Positions 56,313-64,000 of a stretch of 64,000 bases of DNA are shown in pieces (position 1 is the first letter of the stretch; every line of letters starts with the position of its first letter). A program made the translations under genes and the position numbers. The notes beneath the pieces were generated by a model. That model was not told the origin of the DNA. It was given only the letters and a program-made list of their open reading frames with translations, and did no database searches. Source of the stretch: Pelosinus fermentans DSM 17108 (GTDB lineage Bacteria; Bacillota; Negativicutes; DSM-13327); contig NZ_AKVN02000001.1 of assembly GCF_000271485.2 (NCBI RefSeq), forward strand, positions 123,501 through 187,500. The letters are read 5' to 3'.

Positions 56313-56318
56313 TATAAT
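56313..56318 (+). promoter_or_regulatory. Extended -10 promoter element of gyrA
   Basis: TATATGGTATAATAA contains a TGn-extended TATAAT, about 130 bases before gyrA. The region where a -35 would lie is A-rich without a consensus hexamer. Confidence 0.55.
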
Positions 56319-56341
56319 AAGAAGTTGAAGCAAGTGATTGA

Positions 56342-56373
56342 CATACTACTCATAAAATATTGTGAGTAGTATG
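56342..56373 (+). other. Hairpin in the gyrA leader
   Basis: CATACTACTCA (56342-56352) pairs perfectly with TGAGTAGTATG (56363-56373), followed by GTTTTGC. It lies between the putative promoter and gyrA. It could be a weak attenuator, an mRNA stabiliser or an operator. Confidence 0.5.
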
Positions 56374-56446
56374 GTTTTGCATTGGTATGAAAAAGGACAA
56401 GTCTGGGAACTATCGCAATTTAAAATTGTGTTTTTGAGGTGAGAAT

Positions 56447-58882
56447 GTGGATTTTGGTTTAGGTAAAGTATTGCCTGTAAGTATTGAACAGGAAATGAAA
56501 GGTTCTTATATTGATTATGCCATGAGTGTTATCACCATGCGGGCATTGCCCGATGTACGTGATGGACTGAAGCCTGTACATCGTCGTATTCTCTATGCTA
56601 TGCATGAAGCAGGGATGGCATCGAATAAGCCTTATAAGAAATCAGCACGTATTGTCGGTGAAGTACTTGGTAAGTATCACCCTCATGGTGATAGTTCTGT
56701 ATATCAGGCTATCGTACGTTTAGCTCAAGATTTTTCTACCCGTTATTTAATGGTAGATGGTCATGGTAATTTTGGTTCTGTTGACGGAGACTCGGCAGCG
56801 GCTATGCGTTATACCGAGGTTAGAATGTCTCGTATTGCAGAGGCAATGGTAGCTGATATTGAAAAAGATACAGTAGATTTTACCCCTAACTATGATGAAT
56901 CGATGCAAGAGCCAGCCGTGCTCCCAGCTAAGGTTCCTAACCTTTTGGTAAATGGTTCGTCAGGTATTGCAGTAGGTATGGCTACTAATATTCCTCCTCA
57001 TAATTTAAGAGAAGTTATTGATGCTTTGATTATGATGATTGATAATGCAGAGGTCACCATTCCTGAATTGATGACGGCTGTTAAAGGGCCAGATTTTCCT
57101 ACTAGAGGTTTGATATTAGGTAAAGAAGGCATTTATTCTGCTTATACCACTGGCCGCGGTGTAGTCAAAATGCGTGCACAGGCTCGTGTGGATAAAATGG
57201 CCAATGGCAAGCCTAGGATTATTGTTACGGAAATACCTTATCAGGTTAATAAAGCCACTCTGATTGAAAAAATTGCGGATTTGGTTAGAGACAAAGTCAT
57301 CGATGGTATTACGGATCTTAGAGATGAGAGTGACCGTAATGGTATGCGTATTGTAATTGAGCTAAGACGTGATATCAATGCGGATGTTATTTTGAATCAA
57401 TTGTATAAACATACGCAGCTGCAAGATACTTTTGGTATTATTATGCTGGCCTTAGTTGAAGGTCGGCCAAGAGTACTGAACCTGCGAGAAATGTTGTATT
57501 ATTATCTGGAACATCAAAAAATAGTGATTGTTCGCCGTACTACATATGAGTTAGCAAAAGCAAAAGCCAGGGCTCATATTTTGGAAGGATTGAAAATTGC
57601 TCTTGACCACATTGATGCGGTTATAACAGCAATTAGACAATCTAAAACTGTCGATGTTGCCCGCGCAGCCTTAATCGAAGGTTTTGATTTGAGCGACAAA
57701 CAAGCCCAGGCCATTTTAGATTTGCGTCTGCAGCGCTTAACTGGTCTGGAACGAGAAAAAATTGAAAATGAATATAAAGATCTATTAGAAACTATTGAAT
57801 GGCTGGAGTCTGTTTTGGCTGATGATCAAAAAGTGCTGAATATTATTAAAGAAGAATTAATGGATGTTCGAAAACGTTTTGGTGATGATCGCCGCACAAT
57901 TATCACAGATGATTTATCTAAATTGGCAATAGAGGATTTAATTGCTGAGGAAGATATTGTACTTACGTTGACTCGTTCTAGCTATGTAAAACGTCTTCCG
58001 GTTGATACCTATCGGAATCAAAAACGAGGCGGACGTGGTGTCGCTGGTATGGGAACGAAAGAAGAAGATTTTGTAGAACATTTATTTGTGACGACAACAC
58101 ATCATAATATTTTGTTCTTCACTAATCGAGGGCGGGTATATCGACTGAAAGGTTATGAAATACCTGAAGCAAGCCGTACCTCCAAAGGTACATCCATTAT
58201 CAATCTATTGCCGTTAGAAGGGCAAGAAAGAATCACCGCTGTGATTCCAATTAAAGCCTTTACGAATACGCGCTATTTATTTATGGCGACTGCAAAAGGT
58301 ATTGTTAAGAAAACCGAATTAATGGATTTTGATACTGCAAGAAAAACAGGTTTGATAGCGATAACGTTAGATGAAGATGATGATTTGATTGGTGTTAAGC
58401 TGACAAATGGTGAGCAGTATGTTCTTATGGGAACCCAGGATGGACTTGCTATTTACTTCCCTGAAACCGATGTTCGCGATATGGGACGTACCGCCCGAGG
58501 TGTGAGAGGTATTCGTCTCCATGAAGGTGATAGTGTAGTTGGTATGGATACCTTAAAACAAGAAGGCGAAGTATTGACTGTAACTGCTGAAGGTTATGGA
58601 AAACGTACCCCAGTCGATAGTTATCGAAATCAAAAACGTGGTGGCAAAGGTGTCATTAACACAAAAGTAACGGAAAAAACAGGTCAGGTTGTAGGCATTA
58701 AGGTAGTGCGTCCTGGTCAGGAATTGATGTTAATCAGCAGTGAAGGTATTGTTATACGCATTGATATTGACACCATATCTGTAATTAGCCGAAATACTCA
58801 AGGTGTTAAATTGATGAAAACCGGTGAAAATGATAAAGTTGTGGCTCTAGCTGCTGTGGAAAAGAAGGCAGATATTGATTAA
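56447..58882 (+). CDS. gyrA: DNA gyrase subunit A
   Basis: 811 residues. The catalytic Tyr is residue 122 ([11 protein letters not shown]), with the quinolone-region [10 protein letters not shown] at 78-87. The C-terminal beta-pinwheel carries a GyrA-box-like QKRGGRGV near 523 and a second QKRGGKGV near 728. The GTG start follows TTGAGGTGAGAAT. It is separated from gyrB by ten genes instead of adjacent as in Bacillus. A terminator follows. Confidence 0.96.
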   Translation: MDFGLGKVLPVSIEQEMKGSYIDYAMSVITMRALPDVRDGLKPVHRRILYAMHEAGMASNKPYKKSARIVGEVLGKYHPHGDSSVYQAIVRLAQDFSTRYLMVDGHGNFGSVDGDSAAAMRYTEVRMSRIAEAMVADIEKDTVDFTPNYDESMQEPAVLPAKVPNLLVNGSSGIAVGMATNIPPHNLREVIDALIMMIDNAEVTIPELMTAVKGPDFPTRGLILGKEGIYSAYTTGRGVVKMRAQARVDKMANGKPRIIVTEIPYQVNKATLIEKIADLVRDKVIDGITDLRDESDRNGMRIVIELRRDINADVILNQLYKHTQLQDTFGIIMLALVEGRPRVLNLREMLYYYLEHQKIVIVRRTTYELAKAKARAHILEGLKIALDHIDAVITAIRQSKTVDVARAALIEGFDLSDKQAQAILDLRLQRLTGLEREKIENEYKDLLETIEWLESVLADDQKVLNIIKEELMDVRKRFGDDRRTIITDDLSKLAIEDLIAEEDIVLTLTRSSYVKRLPVDTYRNQKRGGRGVAGMGTKEEDFVEHLFVTTTHHNILFFTNRGRVYRLKGYEIPEASRTSKGTSIINLLPLEGQERITAVIPIKAFTNTRYLFMATAKGIVKKTELMDFDTARKTGLIAITLDEDDDLIGVKLTNGEQYVLMGTQDGLAIYFPETDVRDMGRTARGVRGIRLHEGDSVVGMDTLKQEGEVLTVTAEGYGKRTPVDSYRNQKRGGKGVINTKVTEKTGQVVGIKVVRPGQELMLISSEGIVIRIDIDTISVISRNTQGVKLMKTGENDKVVALAAVEKKADID

Positions 58883-58908
58883 TCGTTAAAATTGAAATTA
58901 AGCATAAA

Positions 58909-58950
58909 AAAAACGACAGACTAGTTATATTAAACTAGCCTGTCGTTTTT
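58909..58950. terminator. Bidirectional terminator between gyrA and the MFS transporter gene
   Basis: AAAAACGACAGaCTAGTT (58909-58926) pairs with AACTAGcCTGTCGTTTTT (58933-58950), one mismatch. A-run and T-run flank it on either side. Confidence 0.88.
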
Positions 58951-58959
58951 AATTTATCA

Positions 58960-60303
58960 CTAATCTTTTACTTTGGCATTCCAAACACAAGCCGCCAGTA
59001 TCATTGATATTACAGCCGACGCTACCCAAAAATCAGCAGCAAGAGTAAAATCATAGATTTTTTTGCCGTTTACAATGGTCATATGTGAATTAATCAAATA
59101 GCCGCTGATCGCTTCCTGTGCTGCGGCTCCGCCGTAGCTTAAGAGACCGATCATTCCCATTGCCGCACCTGTGGCACGTTTAGGACAAATATCAACAGCC
59201 ATAAGACCACCGAGATAGCAAACTAAAGCTCCCATTGTAAAGCCATATACCGCCATGCTGCTCAAATCAATCCATCTGTTAGCAGGCGCCCACACAAAGG
59301 CTGCAATTGCCGCAGCATATAAAGCACCATAAATTAAGCAAGGTAAATTGCGTTTGTGATTAAAAAACTTATCTGATACAAGACCACAAGTCAGAGCACC
59401 AAAAATTCCAGCAAACTGCATAATGGACAAGACACCGCTAGCGCCCATTGTTGTATAGCCTTTTGCTTCCGTCAGATAAATGATACCCCAGCTTTCGATC
59501 GCATACCGTGCGATATAGCAGAAGCAGCTAGAAAGACCAAGTATCCAAACTGCAGGACGTTTCACTACTTCCCATTGCAGACTGCCGACAGATTTATCTT
59601 TTTCAACAATTGCCGCATGATCATTTTTAAAGTCTGCAACATTTGGTAAACCACGAGTCTCAGGTCGGTCAGACATAAAGAAATAAATAAAAATAGAACC
59701 GACGGCACAAACAATACCTGGCATAATAAAACCTGCCCGCCAGCTATAAGCTCCTACGAGAGCTGCAGTTGCCATGTAAGTGAAGGCTGCGCCAAGATTA
59801 TGACTGGTAAACCAAATACCATAATAAGTGCCGCGTTCCTTATTACTAAACCATTGATTTAAAGCAACAATGCAAGGACCTGCACCAAAGGACTGGAACC
59901 ACCCATTAATTCCCCATAAAACAACTAACGGCAAGTATTCATTACAAAATCCCATAATTACGGTAATAATAGATGAGAGAAAAAGTCCCAATGCAAAGAA
60001 ACGTTTAATATTCATTCTGTCAGCTAAGAAGCTGTTGGTAAATTTACCAATACCATAGGTGATAAAAAATACGGAGCCCATAATACCAAGCTGCTGAGCA
60101 TTTAATACTCCTGCTGCCATTAATGGTTTCTTAATTACGGAGAAGTTAAGTCGTAAAACGTAGAATAATGCATACCCCAAGGTAATTGATGTAAAAACCT
60201 GCCAGCGTAGCTTATTGAAAGCCGCCGCGATTTGACTCTGATCGCCGCTCATCAAAGGCCGATCTTTCCCTGTTGTGAAAAACTTAATGATTCCTTCGAA
60301 CAT
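58960..60303 (-). CDS. Organophosphate:phosphate antiporter family MFS transporter (UhpC/GlpT/PgtP-like)
   Basis: 447 residues and about 12 transmembrane segments. LGYALFYVLRLNFSVIKKPLM near residue 40, NGWFQSFGAGPCIVALNQWFSNKERGTYYGIW and the later GFTMGALVCYLGGLMAVDICPKRATGAAMG match the OPA family, which exchanges hexose phosphates, glycerol 3-phosphate or phosphoglycerate for phosphate. Which substrate applies is not readable. The ATG follows AAGAAGGGATGCAAA. It lies downstream of a two-component operon that may control it. Confidence 0.88.
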   Translation of the reverse strand: MFEGIIKFFTTGKDRPLMSGDQSQIAAAFNKLRWQVFTSITLGYALFYVLRLNFSVIKKPLMAAGVLNAQQLGIMGSVFFITYGIGKFTNSFLADRMNIKRFFALGLFLSSIITVIMGFCNEYLPLVVLWGINGWFQSFGAGPCIVALNQWFSNKERGTYYGIWFTSHNLGAAFTYMATAALVGAYSWRAGFIMPGIVCAVGSIFIYFFMSDRPETRGLPNVADFKNDHAAIVEKDKSVGSLQWEVVKRPAVWILGLSSCFCYIARYAIESWGIIYLTEAKGYTTMGASGVLSIMQFAGIFGALTCGLVSDKFFNHKRNLPCLIYGALYAAAIAAFVWAPANRWIDLSSMAVYGFTMGALVCYLGGLMAVDICPKRATGAAMGMIGLLSYGGAAAQEAISGYLINSHMTIVNGKKIYDFTLAADFWVASAVISMILAACVWNAKVKD

Positions 60304-60472
60304 TTTGCATCCCTTCTTTCTTTAATTTAACTACATTCTAGATTGATTATTTTTCCATATCACGCTCCCCTTATCTATAATATAGGAAATAATCTCATCT
60401 AAATTATCACACTATAATGACAATTCTGGTATCCGTAAAACATCTGATTCTGAAGTAGGAAAAACATAAAAA

Positions 60473-60499
60473 TTGCTGTAAGAATTTATCTTACAGCAA
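60473..60499 (-). repeat. 10-bp inverted repeat upstream of the MFS transporter gene
   Basis: TTGCTGTAAG and CTTACAGCAA (60473-60482, 60490-60499) flank 7 bases. On the minus strand the hairpin is followed by AATTTTTATG, so it could be a second terminator of the regulator operon, an attenuator in the transporter leader, or an operator for the neighbouring NarL-type regulator. Confidence 0.6.
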
Positions 60500-60565
60500 C
60501 ATAAGAGAGAAAAAATACGATTAGTTAGGCAAGAAGATTCTTAATCCCAAGGAGAGCAGCAGCAA

Positions 60566-60606
60566 AAAAAAGCGAGTAGGGTTTTCCCCTACTCGCTTTT
60601 TGCTGG
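60566..60606 (-). terminator. Terminator of the two-component operon, containing the regulator stop codon
   Basis: AAAAAGCGAGTAGGG and CCCTACTCGCTTTTT pair perfectly around a 5-base loop, with a T-run following on the minus strand. The last codons Lys-Ser-Glu and the TAG stop of the response-regulator gene form the ascending arm. Confidence 0.9.
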
Positions 60607-61254
60607 TAATAAATCATATTTGAGTGCATAGTCCACTAATTGACTTTTCTTAGTTAATCCTAGCTTCTCCATCATACGTGTTTTGTAGGTGTCCACTGTT
60701 TTAACACTAAGACAGAGCATTTTGCCTGTTTGACTCATTGAATATCCTCTAACCATATATTTTAAAACTTCTCGCTCACGAGGACTTAATAGAGTATAAG
60801 GATTATCTGCATTTTCTTTAGGCGTATTTGTTAAAAGACTATTTAATAGTAACTGAGAGTTATGAGGATTTAAATAGCGCTGTCCCATATGGACCGCCTT
60901 TACCGCAATAAATAATTCGGTATCAACAGCATGTTTTTCTACATAGCCTAGAGCGCCAGAACGCATGGCTTCCTTTATGTATTGTTCATCTTCATACATG
61001 GTGAGCACTAAAATTTTGATCGAATATCCCCGGCTCTTAATTTCCTTTATACATTCAAGTCCGCCCATATTCGGCATAGATAAATCAATAATCAGCACAT
61101 CTGCAGCTATTTTTTCTAGAAGGGTGAGGACCTTTTCACCGTCAGAGGCTTCACCGATTACAATAAAATCAGATTCATTATTAAGCAATAGCTTTAAGCC
61201 GGCTCTTAAGACAGCATGATCATCGGCTAAAATGATTTTAATTTTAGATTTCAT
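60589..61254 (-). CDS. NarL/FixJ-family response regulator
   Basis: 221 residues. The receiver domain (1-120) has the phospho-acceptor Asp in DVLIIDLSMPNMGG (about residue 57) and the conserved Lys in GYVEKHA. The LuxR-type helix-turn-helix (about 150-215) reads LSPREREVLKYMVRGYSMSQTGKML, VKTVDTYKTRMMEKLGL. It should be phosphorylated by the kinase encoded 6 bases upstream and activate a target such as the adjacent OPA transporter, as UhpA does for UhpT. ATG follows GGAGTGATGAAGA. Confidence 0.92.
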   Translation of the reverse strand: MKSKIKIILADDHAVLRAGLKLLLNNESDFIVIGEASDGEKVLTLLEKIAADVLIIDLSMPNMGGLECIKEIKSRGYSIKILVLTMYEDEQYIKEAMRSGALGYVEKHAVDTELFIAVKAVHMGQRYLNPHNSQLLLNSLLTNTPKENADNPYTLLSPREREVLKYMVRGYSMSQTGKMLCLSVKTVDTYKTRMMEKLGLTKKSQLVDYALKYDLLPAKSE

Positions 61255-61260
61255 TCTTCA

Positions 61261-62688
61261 TCACTCCAAACATGTTATAGGTATGATTACCGTAATTGTT
61301 GTACCTTGTCCACTAAGGGAATGGAAGGTAAAGTTACCTCCTAATAGTTCAACTCGCTCTTTCATACCATATATCCCTAAACGGTTTTTTTGACGAGCTG
61401 CTTCTATGGCTCCTGAACGAATGCCAAGGCCATTATCATCAATACGCAATATGATAGAACCTGTATCTTGTTCAAGGGTGATATTCACGCTTGTAGCATA
61501 GGCATGTTTAGATATATTCGTTAAGCTTTCTTGCAGAATACGATATAAGGTCAAAGCAATTTGATTATTGATAATTAACTTTTCATCCGGTGGAAAGAAA
61601 GATACTCTAAGACCCTGTTGGTTGCTGAAATTGGTTATATACTTATCCATTGCTGCTACGATTCCTAAATCATCTAATACTGGTGGACGAAGTTCAACTG
61701 CCATTTTTCGTAAGCCGCCTAATACATTAATCGCTACATTCCGAGCATCAAGCAGTAATACACGCTGGTTTTCGTCAGTCAATTTTGATAACAGCACTTT
61801 CATATAGGCAAGTAAGGAAGCCATGGATTGGCTGGTTTCATCATGGAGTTCACGAGAAATCCGTTTCCGCTCGTCTTCTTGAATCGTAAAAAGTTTATTT
61901 AATAATACAGTACGTATCTCTTCTTTGGCGCGTAATTCTTTTAGCAGGCGGTTATTTTCAAAATCCTTTTCTTTTAAACTTTCAATCATTTCATTGAATA
62001 CTCCGGCTAAGCGGCCAACTTCATCTTCTGTTTTGATTTCAGTTTGGACATAAAAATTACCTTGTTGAATTTGCTGGGCGGCTTTGGTTAAATTACGCAT
62101 GGGATGAATAATAAGATAGGCTAAATATGTAGAGCCCATAGCAGCTAATAAGCAAACCAGGAGTGTAGTAATGAAAAATTCATATAATTTAAGAGAGAGT
62201 AATTGCTGTGTACTTTTTTCGGACATACCTACTCGAACGTAACCAATGGCTCCATTTTCCACAGGAACGATCACTTCTCGTATCGGACCCTCATTGCTGC
62301 TAAACTTCATTGTCTGATATCCATCTTCGTTCCTAGGATAAAGAGAAAGCTTGATTGGTAATCCCTTGGGTAAATTGCCAGCAAAAGTATGAGCTAAAAT
62401 TCTGCCAGCAGAATCTGTAATTAGAATATAGCGAACATCTTCTGTATTGTTCTTAGTTTGGTTAATACGGTCAAATAAAGCATAATTATCATCTAATAAA
62501 ATGTCGTTACTACTAAGAGCTGCAACATAGGCAGCCATTTCAGCACCACGTTTTTCAATTTGCTGGTCAAGCAGCTTTGCCGTGGTATCCATCATAATAA
62601 AACCAATAATAATACTTAATAAGAGCAGCATACTAATAATTATGCCGTTGATTTTATAATAAATACTTAATTGTCGCAGCCATTTCAT
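61261..62688 (-). CDS. HAMP/HisKA_3 membrane sensor histidine kinase
   Basis: 475 residues. Two transmembrane helices (about 13-33 and 165-190) enclose an extracytoplasmic sensor of about 130 residues. HAMP follows (about 190-245), then a HisKA_3 dimerisation domain with ISRELHDETSQSMASLLAYM (His about 285) and HATPase_c (DDNGLGIRSG, GIYGMKERVELLGG). It pairs naturally with the NarL-type regulator downstream. Its ATG overlaps the stop of the binding-protein gene (ATGA), so the sensor pair is made stoichiometrically. Confidence 0.92.
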   Translation of the reverse strand: MKWLRQLSIYYKINGIIISMLLLLSIIIGFIMMDTTAKLLDQQIEKRGAEMAAYVAALSSNDILLDDNYALFDRINQTKNNTEDVRYILITDSAGRILAHTFAGNLPKGLPIKLSLYPRNEDGYQTMKFSSNEGPIREVIVPVENGAIGYVRVGMSEKSTQQLLSLKLYEFFITTLLVCLLAAMGSTYLAYLIIHPMRNLTKAAQQIQQGNFYVQTEIKTEDEVGRLAGVFNEMIESLKEKDFENNRLLKELRAKEEIRTVLLNKLFTIQEDERKRISRELHDETSQSMASLLAYMKVLLSKLTDENQRVLLLDARNVAINVLGGLRKMAVELRPPVLDDLGIVAAMDKYITNFSNQQGLRVSFFPPDEKLIINNQIALTLYRILQESLTNISKHAYATSVNITLEQDTGSIILRIDDNGLGIRSGAIEAARQKNRLGIYGMKERVELLGGNFTFHSLSGQGTTITVIIPITCLE

Positions 62689-63611
62689 AAGAATGTATTT
62701 GTCCTATCATATAATTTACGCAAAGGTTCATAAAGTTCAGGTGTGGGAAAAACAAATTTATCTATGACTAAATGCTGCATGGCAGCCAGTGTATCAGGAT
62801 CTTCATGCATAGTAAGGAAAATGTGGCGTAATTGCTCCTTTTGCTGTATATTCATGCGTTTACTAATCACAACAGGGCCTGTTGGTACAGAAGGCATGGA
62901 AGCAATGATACGCACTTTTGCTGCAAGTTCAGGAGTTTTAAGTTTTGCATATTCATAAATTTGACTATCAAAGCTAGCCCCATCCGTAACCTTTGTGGCT
63001 ACTGCCCAAATCGATTTATCATGACTATAGGTATAAAAATATCGTTTAAAAAATTTTTCAGGATCAGTGTTTCTCTGTCTCAAATATTCTTCCATAACCA
63101 TATGACCAGAATAGCTAAGAGGATCAGTAAAGGCAAAGACTTTATCTTGCAGGTCGCTAATTGTGTAAATATTGCTGTCTCTATGTACAATAATTTCTGG
63201 CGTATATAAAGAATGCCCTTCATGTTCTGCCATAACAAATAGTTCAATCTCATTCATACCCCGGTAAGAACTATAGGCTCCAGTGGATAAAAAGGCAATA
63301 TCAACATCACCATTTGCCAGAAGCATATTCACCTCTGCATAGGTTTTGCGCTGTACGAGAATGGTTTGGCGTCCTGTTTTCTTAGAAACATAGTCAGCGA
63401 TTTGTCGGTAATATGTGATTGTCTCATGAGGAGAAAAAACAGAGGCTAGAGCAATAAGAAGAGGACGTTCATCGGGATTACTGTTATTCTGTAAGGAGAC
63501 AAATTCTGATGGTTGGCTAAAATCAATAAAGGGAGTTGTATTACTTTTACAACTATTGGTGAATAGTATTAAAAACATAAGAATACTGAAAGTTAAGAAT
63601 TTTAGCTTCAC
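62685..63611 (-). CDS. PhnD-like phosphate/phosphonate-type binding lipoprotein
   Basis: About 308 residues. A hydrophobic signal ends at a Cys in FTNSCKS, a weak lipobox. The mature part is PhnD/SsuA-like (PLLIALASVFSPHETITYYRQIADYVSKKTG, DVDIAFLSTGAYSSY, FTDPLSYSGHMVMEEYL). No permease or ATPase is encoded nearby. Coupled translation with a histidine kinase suggests it presents a ligand to that kinase, like PgtC or TorT-type sensors. I choose GTG 63611 after AAAGGTGATAATAATA rather than the longer frame to 63653. Confidence 0.85.
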   Translation of the reverse strand: MKLKFLTFSILMFLILFTNSCKSNTTPFIDFSQPSEFVSLQNNSNPDERPLLIALASVFSPHETITYYRQIADYVSKKTGRQTILVQRKTYAEVNMLLANGDVDIAFLSTGAYSSYRGMNEIELFVMAEHEGHSLYTPEIIVHRDSNIYTISDLQDKVFAFTDPLSYSGHMVMEEYLRQRNTDPEKFFKRYFYTYSHDKSIWAVATKVTDGASFDSQIYEYAKLKTPELAAKVRIIASMPSVPTGPVVISKRMNIQQKEQLRHIFLTMHEDPDTLAAMQHLVIDKFVFPTPELYEPLRKLYDRTNTFL

Positions 63612-63868
63612 TATTATTATCACCTTTTTATTATTTTGATTTATACAATGCATTACTTCGATATCGACTATTTGTCTGTCAGAGGTGGAATATCTAGAGT
63701 AATTGTCAATATTATAGCATAGATCATTTTATTAGAGGGAGTAAAGAAAGAGAATTTTAATTAAAGAGTTTTGAACGTGGTGATTACTCTTACGCAGAAT
63801 ACAATCACTAGATAAAGAATCGAAAATCGTCTTATATTATGAAAGATAATATTCATTATAATTACTAG

Positions 63869-63897
63869 TTGACGATAATAAATGATTATGATATACT
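63869..63897 (+). promoter_or_regulatory. Upstream tandem promoter P1, probable rRNA operon
   Basis: TTGACG (63869-63874) and TATACT (63892-63897), 17-base spacing, followed by a GC-richer start region (GTAGCTCGCGAGGGC). Confidence 0.65.
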
Positions 63898-63951
63898 TCT
63901 AAAGTAGCTCGCGAGGGCAGCAAGATAAAAAAAGAGATAAGAAAAAATAAG

Positions 63952-63980
63952 TTGACATACTAAAACAAAGATGTTATACT
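63952..63980 (+). promoter_or_regulatory. Downstream tandem promoter P2, probable rRNA operon
   Basis: TTGACA (63952-63957) and TATACT (63975-63980), 17-base spacing, followed by AAAGCTCCGCTGTAAGGGCG at the window edge. The two promoters are 83 bases apart, share the -10 hexamer and face outward after gyrA, where an rRNA operon lies in Bacillus. Confidence 0.7.
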
Positions 63981-64000
63981 AAAGCTCCGCTGTAAGGGCG

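Larger units (their letters stand above)
63654..64000. other. Right-hand intergenic region with tandem promoters
   Basis: No protein-coding gene is visible. 63654-63860 is AT-rich and holds the divergent upstream region of the PhnD-like gene. Two strong plus-strand promoters follow at 63869-63897 and 63952-63980. Confidence 0.6.

Overview
This window is the replication-origin region of an AT-rich, endospore-forming Firmicute. The most likely home is the Negativicutes (Sporomusaceae such as Pelosinus or Sporomusa). That placement is inference from gene content: rpmH-dnaA-dnaN-recF-gyrB synteny, sporulation genes (yyaC, spoIIIJ/yidC with jag, ytaF, spo0J), cobalamin-dependent methionine synthase, HydF, and strong Shine-Dalgarno sites with frequent GTG/TTG starts. 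No 16S rRNA gene is present to settle it.

Layout. (1) 1-8890: a branched-chain amino-acid/amide ABC uptake system on the minus strand (livH-livM-livG-livF), followed by three paralogous lipoprotein binding proteins. Each of the four units has its own near-perfect TTGACA-N17-TATAAT promoter. (2) 9066-16700: a nitrilase-family amidase, a membrane diguanylate cyclase, and a three-gene archaeal-type glutamate synthase operon. The operon sits behind a ykkC-class leader RNA that best fits the ppGpp riboswitch subtype. (3) 17087-25100: yyaC, small and hypothetical genes, class II aldolase, bactofilin, M23 peptidase, DUF4446, DUF554, hydF, parB and parA, with two parS sites. One parS forms the centre of a 48-bp palindrome behind parB. 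(4) 25317-31069: a SAM-I riboswitch, metF, a MetH activation-domain gene, metH and an ankyrin membrane protein. All run against replication and separate noc from parA. (5) 31088-38415: noc, rsmG, mnmG, mnmE, jag, yidC, yidD, rnpA, rpmH. (6) 38420-46420: bipartite oriC around dnaA (DnaA-box clusters on both sides, DnaA-trio array and AT-rich unwinding region before dnaN), then dnaN, the S4-domain gene, recF, a DUF721 protein with a Cys-rich tail, remB and gyrB. (7) 46454-58950: DUF3842, cooT-like, queT, ftsK/spoIIIE, corA, a LysR regulator, cyclophilin, a TSUP transporter, an orphan PAS kinase, ytaF and gyrA. (8) 58960-63611: an organophosphate-type MFS transporter downstream of a PhnD-like lipoprotein / histidine kinase / NarL-type regulator operon. 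(9) 63869-64000: two tandem consensus promoters, probably leading into an rRNA operon just beyond the window.

Genes left of oriC are mostly on the minus strand and those right of it mostly on the plus strand, so most core genes are co-directional with replication. The main exceptions are the met/ankyrin block and yyaC on the left, and queT, lysR, the PAS kinase, ytaF and the organophosphate-sensing cluster on the right.

The most notable signals are the putative ppGpp-sensing leader on glutamate synthase, the parS-centred palindrome, the habit of building terminators from long perfect palindromes that include the stop codon, the near-identical promoters of the liv genes, the PhnD-kinase-regulator-transporter module, and a leader motif shared by two unrelated genes.
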